A program made the position numbers and the translations under genes. Below are positions 16,406 through 24,544 of a DNA stretch of 64,000 nucleotides, piece by piece. The stretch spans positions 2,086,501-2,150,500 of the forward strand of contig NZ_CP022203.1 of assembly GCF_002305895.1 (NCBI RefSeq), read 5' to 3'. Position 1 is the first letter of the stretch. Every line of letters starts with the position of its first letter. Origin of the DNA: Corallococcus macrosporus DSM 14697. GTDB taxonomy: Bacteria > Myxococcota > Myxococcia > Myxococcales > Myxococcaceae. Under the pieces are notes generated by a model. That model saw only the letters and a program-made list of their open reading frames with translations. It had not been told where the DNA came from and searched no databases.

Positions 16406-18478
16406 ATGCGCGCCGACTCCCAGACGGTCCCTGCTCCTCCCGACGCCTTCCAGAAGCGACTGGACGGGCTGCTCATCGCGGCGCTCGTCGTCTGGGGGTT
16501 GACCCAGCTCGCGCCGCACCTGGCCCACCCGGCCATCTACATCTGGGACGAGTCGATGCATCAGGCCGCCACGCGCGGCACGCACGACACCTTCTTCACG
16601 CCGCACCTCTACAAGGACCCGCTCTATCCCACCGACCCGCGCCATTGGTGGGCCGCGCACGTGTGGATGCACAAGCCCACGGGGCCCTTCTGGTTCGGGG
16701 CGCTGATGATGCACGTGGTGGGCGTGACGCCGCTGGCGTTGCGGCTGGCCTCGCTGCTGGGCCACCTGGCCGCGGCGGTGTCCATCTACCTCATCGCGCG
16801 CAGGCCCGCCGGGCGGCCGTGGGCCGTGCTGGGCGCGGCGGGCTTCCTGGCCATGCCCTTCGGCTGGCAGCTCGTCCAGGGGCGCTTCTTCGGCGACGTG
16901 ACGGATTGCACCCTGACGGGCTGCAACGCCGTGGCCGTGGCGCTCCTGTTCCATGCCACGCGTCAGGGCTCCTGGCGGTGGGGCGTGGCGGCGGGGGCGG
17001 CGGTGGGGCTGGGCTTCCTCTGCAAGACGGGGCTCGCGCTGACGCCCCTGGGCATCGCCGGGACGCTGTGGGCGCTGGGCCGGCTGCGCTTCTGCCCGGG
17101 GCCGAGCTTCGGCACGGTGGTGGCCATGGTGGGCGCGGCCGTGCTCCTGGCGGCGCCGTGGAGCCTCTACTCCGCGTGGCGCTGGCCCGAGCTGCACGAG
17201 CTGGAGGCGCGGGTGACGCGCGCGCACCTCTTCCACGACCCGACGGTGGACGTGGGGCCCTGGCACCGGCCGGTGGACGCCCTCTTCAACGAGGTCAACA
17301 CCCAGAGCCTCGCGCCGCTGCCGCCGGTGGTGCCCGTGCTCGCCTTCGGGTGGCTGCTGGTGCGCGCCTTGCGCCGGCGGGAGCTGGAGGTGGTGGGGCT
17401 GGCGTTGTGGGTGGGCGCCACCTGGTTCGTGTTGACGCTGGGGGTGGTGAAGGTGCCCGCCATCGCGTGGGGGGCGGTGCCCGCCGTCCTGGCCGCGCTG
17501 GCCATCTCGGGCGCGGACGCCAGACGCCATCCCGCGCTGGCGGCGGCCTTGCTGGCCGGACTCTTCACGCCGTGGTTCATCCAGCACCTGCCCGCGCTGG
17601 GCCGGGTGCGGGCCGCGCTGCCCCCGGTGCTGGCGCAGACCCGGGAGCGCCCCGGGCTGGCGGAAGGGCTGGTGGTGGTGGCCGTCGCGGCGCTGCTCGT
17701 CGGGCTGGTGTGCCGGCTCCTGCCGCGGAAGCTGTCCTGGGCGCCCCTGGGCGTGGGGCTGCTGGCCTCGGCCGTGCTCGCGTGGCACCTGGCCGTCACC
17801 CTGCCGGTGGCGAGGGCGCGCTATCTGTCCGACCACCTCGACGACTTGTACGTCACGTATTCGCGTGAAGTCGGCCGCGCGCTCGACCAGCAGACGCCCG
17901 CGCGCAGTGTGCTGTTCCTCGCCCAGGACTTCGACGTGCCGCACGCCATGGAGTACCTGAGCCTCATGTTCTGGAGCAACCGCATGGCGTACCGGCGGCC
18001 GCCAGACGTGCCAACCGCCCGGAGGCACCGCTACCACCCCTACCTCGTGTCGCCGCTCGCGGAGCGCTACGCCCCCGTTCCCGGCGTTCCTCCGGACGCC
18101 GCGCTGCGCGCCTATGACCTGCTGGCACCCCGGCCCGCTCCCGCCGCCCTGCCGGACGGCGTGACGCCGCTGTCCTTCCGCGAGAAGAACATGGAGGTGC
18201 TGGGCGTCGCGGTGGGCCACGCCGGCGGAGGTCGTGACCGGTATGCCTTCTTCGTCCGGGCCCATGGCGCGCCCCACTCGCTGCGCGTCGTCTTCCAGGG
18301 GCGGGGGGGCCGTCTGGAGCGCAGCCTGGACCCCGGGGCCGCGCGGCGGAGGGACGCGGCGCTGCGCAACGCGAGCTGGTTCATCGTGCCCGTGCTGGGG
18401 CCTCCCGGCGCCGACGTGACGCACCTGGAGCTGGGCAGCGACGGCCAGCAGGTGACGCTCTCCCTCCCTGGCGCCTGA
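16406..18478 (+). CDS. ArnT/PMT-like membrane glycosyltransferase (GT39/GT83 type)
   Basis: This 690-residue polytopic protein has Y-I-W-D-E-S-M-H near residue 50, the periplasmic Asp-Glu loop used by polyprenyl-phosphate-dependent transferases such as ArnT. H-M/W-H-K-P-T-G-P-F-W-F follows in the next loop, then about ten hydrophobic helices and a soluble C-terminal domain. These enzymes transfer a sugar from a polyprenyl-phosphate carrier to lipid A, protein or another lipid on the outer face of the inner membrane. It lies last in the locus and probably performs the final transfer. The acceptor is not evident. Confidence 0.85.
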   Translation: MRADSQTVPAPPDAFQKRLDGLLIAALVVWGLTQLAPHLAHPAIYIWDESMHQAATRGTHDTFFTPHLYKDPLYPTDPRHWWAAHVWMHKPTGPFWFGALMMHVVGVTPLALRLASLLGHLAAAVSIYLIARRPAGRPWAVLGAAGFLAMPFGWQLVQGRFFGDVTDCTLTGCNAVAVALLFHATRQGSWRWGVAAGAAVGLGFLCKTGLALTPLGIAGTLWALGRLRFCPGPSFGTVVAMVGAAVLLAAPWSLYSAWRWPELHELEARVTRAHLFHDPTVDVGPWHRPVDALFNEVNTQSLAPLPPVVPVLAFGWLLVRALRRRELEVVGLALWVGATWFVLTLGVVKVPAIAWGAVPAVLAALAISGADARRHPALAAALLAGLFTPWFIQHLPALGRVRAALPPVLAQTRERPGLAEGLVVVAVAALLVGLVCRLLPRKLSWAPLGVGLLASAVLAWHLAVTLPVARARYLSDHLDDLYVTYSREVGRALDQQTPARSVLFLAQDFDVPHAMEYLSLMFWSNRMAYRRPPDVPTARRHRYHPYLVSPLAERYAPVPGVPPDAALRAYDLLAPRPAPAALPDGVTPLSFREKNMEVLGVAVGHAGGGRDRYAFFVRAHGAPHSLRVVFQGRGGRLERSLDPGAARRRDAALRNASWFIVPVLGPPGADVTHLELGSDGQQVTLSLPGA

Positions 18479-18830
18479 GGCGCTGGCTTCACACCGCACC
18501 CAGGGGCCAACGCCTATCGGGTGCAGGGAACTTCACTGCCGCGGCATCTCCCGGGACATGGGAAGCGTTCGCCCAGGTCAGCGGGGAGGGCGCGCGGTCT
18601 CGGTGGGGCATTTACCCTCCTTCCGGCGCCGCGCCATTGCTTCGGGTCTTCCGGCGCGGTCCCCACTGTGGGCTGGGATTTTCCATCCAACGGGAGGAAG
18701 GGCGTAACACCTACCTCCATTGGGGAATCCGTGTGTCAGGGGCCTGTCGTACCGCGGCTTCCCAGAGGTGGCACAAACGGTGAAATCCGCCGCGTCCGAG
18801 CCCCGATGGCTCCTGAACGAGGTCGAAACG
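18479..18830. other. Intergenic region, no gene seen
   Basis: About 350 bases between the end of the saccharide locus and an exported protein. The frame of the downstream gene is open to 18720 but begins to look like a signal peptide only at 18831. A TGGCAC-N5-GTGA sequence near 18768 resembles half of a sigma-54 site but lacks the -12 TTGC. No terminator with a clear stem and T-run is visible. Confidence 0.4.
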
Positions 18831-19766
18831 ATGCGGATGAAGCTGAAGCAGCAGTGGATGGGCGCGGCATGTGCGGTGGTGGTGGGCGGGAGCGGCGTCG
18901 CGAATGCCCATGACCTGATTTGCGAAAAAAGGGTGAATGGCGAGTCGGTGGTGGTGGCGGACGAGTACCCCTTCACCGCGAACTACAGCTTCGAGGTGAT
19001 CAACGTCCATCCGACGTTGCCGTCCATCCTGCTGACGGCGACCGATGACGTCTTGTCGAGCGAGGGCTTCACCTTCTCGCCGCCGCCGCCGGTGGCCATC
19101 CCCGTCAATGGCTCGCTGACGGATGACTTCGCGCTGCAGATTGGCAGCTACGAAGAGTGTGTGGCCATCGCCGCGGAGGACGGCCTGGCGGACACGCACA
19201 TCGACAACACGTTCCGGGTGACGTTCGACCTGGGCTCCGCCATGTGCTCGGCGCGCCTGACGTGCGAGCGCGAGGAGCCGCCTCCGGTGGAGTGCACCAG
19301 CGCCACCCGGACGCTGGGCTTCTTCAGCACCCGCATCCTGACCGTCACGCAGTGCCTGGCGCTGGGCCCCATCGACCTGGGCGCCATTGGGACCATCTCC
19401 ACGCTGCCCGCCGCGGAGGGCATCCTCTGGGGCAGCCCGGCCATGTACCCGCAGGGCGGCATGCGCAGCCAGTTGGACCGGCTCCGCTTCCTGCTCGCGC
19501 GCCAGACGCTGGTGGGCATCTGCAACCAGCGCCTGTTCGGCTCCACGCCCACGCCGCCGTCGCTGCTCACGGACGCGGTCGCCGCGCTGGACACCACGGA
19601 CTGCACCCTCATCTCGTCGCTCATCGACCCGGTGGACAACTTCAACAACCAGTGCGACTCGTTCCCGCTGCCCGAGGGCTTCATCCCCGGCCCCGCCACG
19701 CCCCAGACGGCGCAGGCCATCGCCGTCGACCCGACCTCCAACTCCGGCCAGAGCTGCTCGCCCTGA
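18831..19766 (+). CDS. Secreted hypothetical protein with R-T-L-G-F-F domain
   Basis: This 311-residue protein has an N-terminal signal peptide: basic M-R-M-K-L-K, a hydrophobic Ala/Val/Gly core and a likely cleavage after A-N-A near residue 26. The N-terminal half is a small cysteine-containing beta-rich region. The second half begins C-T-S-A-T-R-T-L-G-F-F-S-T-R, like the R-T-x-G-F-W/F-x-T-H repeat starts of many secreted bacterial proteins of unknown role, and has paired cysteines. The ATG at 18831 was chosen because it begins the signal peptide. A lipoprotein gene follows 53 bases downstream, probably in the same unit. Confidence 0.7.
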   Translation: MRMKLKQQWMGAACAVVVGGSGVANAHDLICEKRVNGESVVVADEYPFTANYSFEVINVHPTLPSILLTATDDVLSSEGFTFSPPPPVAIPVNGSLTDDFALQIGSYEECVAIAAEDGLADTHIDNTFRVTFDLGSAMCSARLTCEREEPPPVECTSATRTLGFFSTRILTVTQCLALGPIDLGAIGTISTLPAAEGILWGSPAMYPQGGMRSQLDRLRFLLARQTLVGICNQRLFGSTPTPPSLLTDAVAALDTTDCTLISSLIDPVDNFNNQCDSFPLPEGFIPGPATPQTAQAIAVDPTSNSGQSCSP

Positions 19767-19819
19767 ACCGCCCCTGACCCATTTCCAGATACCCGTTTGA
19801 TTTCAAGGAAAGACACGCC

Positions 19820-20368
19820 ATGAAGAAGATCATGTTGTCGACGTGCGTCTGCGCGGCCCTCGCCCTGACGGCCTGCGGTGGAGACAGTGACCGGCTCGAC
19901 TCGGTCCAGGACGAGCAGCCGCCCGCGCCGTCGGGTCCGGTGCAGACGGAGGACGGGCAGCGCTTCGAGCTGCGGCTCCGCGGCTCGTCGATGGAGGGCT
20001 ACGACAAGCTGGAGCTCCCCATCGGCGCCGTGCGCGTCACCGTGGACGGCAAGCCGCTCAAGGTGGAGCTGGCGAAGGACCGTGTGGATGTGGCCGCTGC
20101 TGACCACGCGCCCCTGGTGGCCTACTTCTACGTGCCGGAAGGCGTGGAGCGCGTCCGTGTGTCGCTCCAACTGGACGGGCTCGGCGGCTACTCCAAGGCG
20201 GGTGCCCCCGGCTACATCGACGCCGCGGTGGCCCCGATGACCTTCGAGGCGCCCGTGCACGAGCTGGCCCTGCGCGGCCGCGCGGTGGTGCAGCTCGACG
20301 TGGCCCGCTCCCTCGTGGACCTGGGGAGCCACCACCTGCTGCTCCCCAACGGCGTGGTCAACTACTAG
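19820..20368 (+). CDS. Lipoprotein, hypothetical (DUF4382-like size)
   Basis: The 182-residue protein has a type II signal peptide with lipobox L-T-A-C (Cys about residue 19). A disordered acidic stretch follows, then a beta-rich domain with F-E-L-R-L-R-G-S-S, P-I-G-A-V-R-V-T-V-D-G and F-Y-V-P-E-G-V-E-R-V-R-V. The pattern of short strands suggests an immunoglobulin-like or DUF4382-type fold, but I cannot assign a family. It ends 49 bases before the Rrf2 operator and may form a unit with the upstream secreted protein. Confidence 0.7.
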   Translation: MKKIMLSTCVCAALALTACGGDSDRLDSVQDEQPPAPSGPVQTEDGQRFELRLRGSSMEGYDKLELPIGAVRVTVDGKPLKVELAKDRVDVAAADHAPLVAYFYVPEGVERVRVSLQLDGLGGYSKAGAPGYIDAAVAPMTFEAPVHELALRGRAVVQLDVARSLVDLGSHHLLLPNGVVNY

Positions 20369-20417
20369 TCCTGACACCCACCCGGCCACCCCACTCGCCC
20401 ATCCGCGCTTGACTGAC

Positions 20418-20454
20418 CGCGTCTCATGCCACATATGAAGTGGCATGAGACGCG
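20418..20454. promoter_or_regulatory. 15-bp perfect inverted repeat spanning the Rrf2 start codon
   Basis: The arms cgcgtctcatgccac (20418-20432) and gtggcatgagacgcg (20440-20454) are exact reverse complements separated by seven bases. The right arm contains the proposed ATG of the Rrf2 gene (20445-20447). Such a palindrome at a regulator's own start is the expected form of an autoregulatory operator. In RNA it would also form a strong hairpin that could hide the start codon. Confidence 0.75.
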
Positions 20455-20900
20455 ACAGTCGGCTCTCCGTCGCCTTGCATGTCCTCCTCCACATGGAGGA
20501 CATGGGGCCGGTGGTGACGTCGGAGGCGATGGGGCGGCTGATGAAGGCCAATCCCGTGGTGGTCCGGCGCACCATGGCCGGCCTCCGGGAGGCGGGCATC
20601 CTGACCTCGGTGAAGGGGCATGGTGGAGGTTGGTCACTGGCACGCCCGCTGGATGAGGTGACGCTGGGGGACGTGTATGAAGCGCTGGGGACACCCGCGC
20701 TCTTCAGCATCGGCCCCCGGGATGAGAGCCCGGGCTGTCTCGTGGAGCAGGCCGTCAATACGGCGCTGGAAGCGGCGCTGGATGAGGCGGCCGCGCTGCT
20801 CCTGCGGAAACTTCGCAACACGACCGTGGCGGAGCTTGGCCGCGGTGTTCGTCGCCGTCACGCCCGTGCGGCGAAGCAGCGCGCGAGGCCTCGTGCCTGA
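20445..20900 (+). CDS. Rrf2 family transcriptional regulator
   Basis: The 151-residue protein has the Rrf2 winged helix: R-L-S-V-A-L-H-V-L-L-H-M, recognition helix N-P-V-V-V-R-R-T-M-A-G-L-R-E-A-G, then S-V-K-G-H-G-G-G-W-S-L-A-R, the conserved wing. The sensing region has a single cysteine (G-C-L-V-E-Q), not the three of Fe-S types such as IscR or NsrR. It therefore looks like the YwnA-type group. The epoxide-hydrolase-like gene begins 38 bases downstream and is the likely target. Confidence 0.88.
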   Translation: MRRDSRLSVALHVLLHMEDMGPVVTSEAMGRLMKANPVVVRRTMAGLREAGILTSVKGHGGGWSLARPLDEVTLGDVYEALGTPALFSIGPRDESPGCLVEQAVNTALEAALDEAAALLLRKLRNTTVAELGRGVRRRHARAAKQRARPRA

Positions 20901-20938
20901 CGCTGTCGCGCACCCCCACCCTCACCCCGGAGCGTCCC

Positions 20939-21895
20939 ATGGCAGGCATCACGCATCGAACCGTCAAGGCGAATGGCATCAACCTGCACGTCGCGGAGGC
21001 GGGCACGGGGCCGCTCGTGCTGCTCGTGCATGGCTGGCCGGAGTCCTGGTACTCGTGGCGCCACCAGCTTCCGGCGCTGGCGGCGGCCGGCTTCCACGCC
21101 GTGGCCCCGGACGTCCGGGGCTATGGCGGCAGCGACAAGCCGGAGGCCATCGAGGCGTACAGCATGAAGAACCTGGTGGCGGACGCGGTCGGTCTGCTCG
21201 ACGCGCTGGGGGAGCGGACCGCCATCGTCGTGGGGCATGACTGGGGCTCCGCGGTGGCCTGGACCTGCGCCGCCCTGCATCCGGACCGCTTCCGCGCGGT
21301 GGTGGGCATGAGTGTCCCCCACCTGGGCCGCGCGCCCATGCCGCCGATGCAGCTCTTCCAGCGCATGTTCGGCGAGAAGTGGTTCTACATCCTCTACTTC
21401 CAGGAGCCCGGCGTGGCGGAGGCGGAGCTCGAGGCGGACGTTGCGAAGTCGGTCCGGACGATCCTCGCGGGCACTCCGGGCTTCGATGTGACGAATCCCA
21501 CGGTGCTGGCGAAGAAGAAGGGGGATGGCTTCCTCGAGGGGCTCGACGTGCCGGAGACGTTGCCCGGCTGGCTCACCGAGGCGGACGTCGCGTACTTCGC
21601 CAAGGAGCTGGCTGGCAGTGGCTTCCGGGGCGGGCTCAATCGCTACCGGAACATGGACCGGGACTGGCACGAGCTGCCCGAGCTGGCGACGGCCACCATC
21701 CAGCAGCCGGCGCTCTACCTCGTCGGAGAGAAGGACCCGGTGCGTGCCTTCTCGCCCGTCGACCCCATGAAGGCCCTGGTGCCCAACCTCGCCGACATCC
21801 AGGTCATTCCAGGCGCGGGGCATTGGGTCCAGCAGGAGCGCGCCGAGGAGGTCAACGCCGCGCTGGTGGCCTTCCTGAGGACGCTGCCCGCCTGA
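20939..21895 (+). CDS. Epoxide hydrolase-like alpha/beta hydrolase
   Basis: The 318 residues show the soluble epoxide hydrolase pattern. The oxyanion motif is H-G-W-P-E-S-W-Y-S-W; the nucleophile is Asp in V-V-G-H-D-W-G-S; the catalytic histidine is in G-A-G-H-W-V-Q-Q-E; cap tyrosines that could polarise the epoxide lie in Y-F-Q-E-P-G and R-Y-R-N-M. It would open epoxides to diols using water. It follows the Rrf2 regulator closely and is probably controlled by it. Confidence 0.88.
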   Translation: MAGITHRTVKANGINLHVAEAGTGPLVLLVHGWPESWYSWRHQLPALAAAGFHAVAPDVRGYGGSDKPEAIEAYSMKNLVADAVGLLDALGERTAIVVGHDWGSAVAWTCAALHPDRFRAVVGMSVPHLGRAPMPPMQLFQRMFGEKWFYILYFQEPGVAEAELEADVAKSVRTILAGTPGFDVTNPTVLAKKKGDGFLEGLDVPETLPGWLTEADVAYFAKELAGSGFRGGLNRYRNMDRDWHELPELATATIQQPALYLVGEKDPVRAFSPVDPMKALVPNLADIQVIPGAGHWVQQERAEEVNAALVAFLRTLPA

Positions 21896-22020
21896 GCCGC
21901 GCGTCCCTCGCGGGTGTGCTGCCCCGAATGGCGCTCAACTGTGCCGCAATCCCTTTCATCCCGTGGCGGTGCGCAGGGGATGAAGTATAGGTGAGCGCCG
22001 ACTCAACGGAGGTCGCGCTC

Positions 22021-22455
22021 ATGGTGATTCCAGGGAAGTGCCACTGCGGGAACCTGTCCTTCACGCTCGTCTGGGAGCCGAGTCCAGACGAGATTCCCGC
22101 GCGGGCCTGTGGCTGCTCGTTCTGCACCCGGCACGGAGGCGTCTGGACCTCTCACCCTGGCGGGACGCTCCGCCTCACGGTCCAGGAGCCGTCACAGGTC
22201 TCCCGGTATGTCTTTGGCACGCGGACCGCGGAGTTCCACACGTGTTGCCGGTGTGGCGTCGTTCCCGTGGTGACGAGCCTCATCGATGGCCGGCTCTACG
22301 CGGTCGTCAACGTCAACGCGTTCGAGGGCATCGACCCGGCGCGGATTCGCCGCGCCACTGGCAGCTTCGACAACGAGGATACGGAGACGCGGCTCGCGCG
22401 CCGCAAGCGCAACTGGATTTCCAACGTGGAGCTTCTGCAGGCGCCGCGTCCCTGA
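22021..22455 (+). CDS. GFA/CENP-V family zinc protein
   Basis: A small (144-residue) protein of the glutathione-dependent formaldehyde-activating fold. It has the zinc cysteines C-H-C-G near the start, C-G-C-S-F-C-T-R-H-G, and T-C-C-R-C-G-V. The ATG at 22021 has a CGGAGG ribosome site eight bases upstream and is preferred over the in-frame GTG at 21991. Family members bind zinc and often handle thiol adducts. No formaldehyde pathway genes lie nearby, so the true role is unclear. Confidence 0.82.
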   Translation: MVIPGKCHCGNLSFTLVWEPSPDEIPARACGCSFCTRHGGVWTSHPGGTLRLTVQEPSQVSRYVFGTRTAEFHTCCRCGVVPVVTSLIDGRLYAVVNVNAFEGIDPARIRRATGSFDNEDTETRLARRKRNWISNVELLQAPRP

Positions 22456-22555
22456 GCGCAGCGGGCCCGGCGGCCGGGGTAGGGTGCCGCCCATGCGCGG
22501 GGTGACGGAGGGCGGTGCCCTTCGCTCTCCTGGCGGTGGGGGCCCGCCCGCGTCG

Positions 22556-23080
22556 TCAGCCGTTCCCCAGGGCTTGGCGTGCCCGTTGATAGACGTCGAG
22601 GTCCCTGTCGCTGAACAGGACGACAGTCACCCGCTGGAGGGTGGGCATGCGCTCGAGCGCGGACAGAATCTCACGCAAGGCGACCCGTGAGGCTCGCTCG
22701 ATGGGGTAGCCGTAGGCGCCGGTGGAGATGGACGGGAACGCGATGGTGCCCAGGCCGTGCTGTTCCATCAGCGAGAAGGCCCGCCAATAGCAGCGCGCGA
22801 GCAGCGTCTCTTCGCCACTTCCTCCGCCTTGCCAGACGGGCCCCACGGCATGGATGACATGTCTGGCGGGCAGCCCATGGCCGCCGGTGATGCGGGCTTC
22901 GCCTGGCGGGCAGCGGCCCAGGGTCCGGCACTCGGCCAGGAGTCCAGGTCCCGCCGCGCGGTGGATGGCGCCGTCCACGCCTCCGCCGCCACAGAGCGCT
23001 GAGTTGGCCGCATTCACAATCGCATCCGCTTGGACCTGGGTGATGTCTCCCCGCATCAGGACCAGTCGCTCGTCGCTCAT
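22556..23080 (-). CDS. Macrodomain protein (O-acetyl-ADP-ribose deacetylase type)
   Basis: 174 residues form a single macrodomain: L-M-R-G-D-I-T, D-A-I-V-N-A-A-N-S-A-L, G-G-G-G-V-D-G-A-I-H, and S-I-S-T-G-A-Y-G-Y-P. These are the ADP-ribose-binding loops of the YmdB/MacroD group, which hydrolyses O-acetyl-ADP-ribose and can remove ADP-ribose from proteins. The ATG at 23080 opens directly before the conserved first strand; the longer in-frame version adds only low-complexity residues. No sirtuin or ADP-ribosyltransferase is adjacent. Confidence 0.9.
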   Translation of the reverse strand: MSDERLVLMRGDITQVQADAIVNAANSALCGGGGVDGAIHRAAGPGLLAECRTLGRCPPGEARITGGHGLPARHVIHAVGPVWQGGGSGEETLLARCYWRAFSLMEQHGLGTIAFPSISTGAYGYPIERASRVALREILSALERMPTLQRVTVVLFSDRDLDVYQRARQALGNG

Positions 23081-23120
23081 TGTTCGCGCTCCCCGCCTTT
23101 GAAGCCTCTGTCCTCCGCCC

Positions 23121-23398
23121 ATGGCCGACCCCCCTCAAAGACACGCTCCTGGGGCAGCTCGACATCGCGTGGGCGCTGACCCACTATCACCTGGACGGCT
23201 TGACGACGGAAGACCGCCTGCGGCCCGCGCCCGGGCCCGCGCACGAAGGCTACGACCTGGGCCCGGCGAGTGTGGCCTGGCTTACGTGGCATCTCGGGTT
23301 CGCTGGAGCTGATGAAGAACGCGGCGGAGATTGGCTACGCGCGCTTCGTCCTGGCCGTCACGCCGCCGCCCACGGCTGCAGGCCCCGCCGGCACCTGA
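23121..23398 (+). pseudogene. Decayed DinB-like gene
   Basis: Remains of a DinB_2/YfiT-like four-helix protein. L-L-G-Q-L-D-I-A-W-A-L-T-H-Y-H-L-D-G-L and G-Y-D-L-G-P-A-S-V-A-W-L-T-W-H-L-G lie in one frame. The usual C-terminal helix L-E-L-M-K-N-A-A-E-I-G-Y-A-R-F lies in another frame from 23303 and ends at 23398. The segment that normally joins these parts is missing, so there is an internal deletion with a frameshift. The probable ATG at 23121 is out of frame by one base at a run of six C (23129-23134). At least two frame breaks make a working product unlikely. Confidence 0.72.
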
Positions 23399-23413
23399 CG
23401 CGCGGACTCGGGC

Positions 23414-24139
23414 CTACGGCGACCGTTCGTCCACGACTTCGACGTTGCGGAAGTCCTCGCAGGGCTGCTTGAGGCCCAGCACGTACTTCATCGACTTCCA
23501 CTCCATCTTCACCTTCGCCCAGAGCTTGCGCGGCAGGCTCGGGGCCACGGGCTCGGGGGCCGCGATGGCGAACACGTTCAAGTCGATGTAGTGCGTCGCC
23601 GTGCGCCCCATGCCCTCGAAGTCGTGCTCCAGGCCCAGGGTGTGCTGGCGGAGCTCGGGCTCCAGCCGTTGATGCACGGTGTCGGTCATCAGGACGTACT
23701 CCGTGACGGGGACGTCGTTCTTCAGCATCCGGTGCACCAGGATGACGTCCACGCCCGCCAGCTCGGTGAGGTGCTTCACGCGCTGGAAGGCGACTTCGCC
23801 GGCGTGGGCCACGAACTTGAGCGTCAGGGCGCTGACCTGCATGCAGCCATCGCACTTGCACATCCGGTCCACGACGAACTGCTCCCTGCGCGCGAGGAAG
23901 GCGCGGCGGATGTCCGCCACCTGCCGGGCGAAGGTGGGGAAGTCGTCGCCCACGGCGTAGAAGAACGCCGCGTCCCCTTCCAGCTTCGCGAGCTTGAGCG
24001 GCCCCGAGGCATCAATGACGGCCTCGAGCAACTGCGCCACCGTCTCCTGCGCGTGCGCGAGGCTGAAGCGGTGGTGGCTCATGAAGCGGGTGTACCCGCC
24101 GATATCCGCGATGAGCAGCAGTGCCTTCTCTATCGCCAT
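23414..24139 (-). CDS. DUF2652 protein, nucleotide-cyclase-like fold
   Basis: The 241-residue protein begins L-L-L-I-A-D-I-G-G-Y-T-R-F-M, the first strand and metal-binding Asp of a class III cyclase-like domain, followed by K-L-E-G-D-A-A-F-F-Y-A, the second acidic site. The C-terminal part is unrelated to classical cyclases and fits DUF2652. A short cysteine pair C-K-C-D-G-C-M sits near residue 95. Whether it makes a cyclic nucleotide is unknown; the substrate-recognition residues of true cyclases are not evident. Confidence 0.8.
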   Translation of the reverse strand: MAIEKALLLIADIGGYTRFMSHHRFSLAHAQETVAQLLEAVIDASGPLKLAKLEGDAAFFYAVGDDFPTFARQVADIRRAFLARREQFVVDRMCKCDGCMQVSALTLKFVAHAGEVAFQRVKHLTELAGVDVILVHRMLKNDVPVTEYVLMTDTVHQRLEPELRQHTLGLEHDFEGMGRTATHYIDLNVFAIAAPEPVAPSLPRKLWAKVKMEWKSMKYVLGLKQPCEDFRNVEVVDERSP

Positions 24140-24186
24140 GCGGCGGCCACCCTAACACGACCTCAGGAGGCTGGCGCGACCCGTCG

Positions 24187-24294
24187 TCAGCCGCGCACCG
24201 GCGGGACGGGGCCCTTCACCGCCGGCTTCGCGCCTTCACGGAAGGGGCCACGAAGCCACACGCACAATGCGTCAGGCTCCGGTGCATGAATCAC
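24187..24294 (-). CDS. Possible 35-residue small protein upstream of the DUF2652 gene
   Basis: On the minus strand, 47 bases before the DUF2652 start, a GTG-initiated frame encodes 35 residues including C-V-W-L-R-G-P-F-R-E-G and ending P-V-P-P-V-R-G before a TGA. The composition looks more protein-like than the surrounding frames, but the best ribosome-site match (GGGAG) is about 12 bases from the start. It may be a small protein, a leader peptide or chance. The rest of this 405-base gap (24140-24544) holds nothing I can support. Confidence 0.22.
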   Translation of the reverse strand: MIHAPEPDALCVWLRGPFREGAKPAVKGPVPPVRG

Positions 24295-24544
24295 CGGTGG
24301 GCCGCCGCTCCCACCTTCCTACCCGTCTCCGCCGCGGACTCCCTGCTGAAGCCGGTGCATCCGGAGCGGCTCGCGCGGACGCTGACATTGGGGTGGGGCC
24401 TCCCGGTAGACTCCAGGGAGGGGTGGGTGTCGTGTTCCTGTCCATCCCATCCAGCAGGTCGTGTTTCTGGTGGGGACGTGTTGCAAGGGATTGATGCTCG
24501 ATTCTATTCCACGCTCCCGCAACACAACCCAAGGGAGCTGGCCG

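Noticed and set aside
18768-18784. Sigma-54-like TGGCAC upstream of the secreted protein
   Set aside because: The -12 element reads GTGA rather than TTGC, so the match is only half complete.
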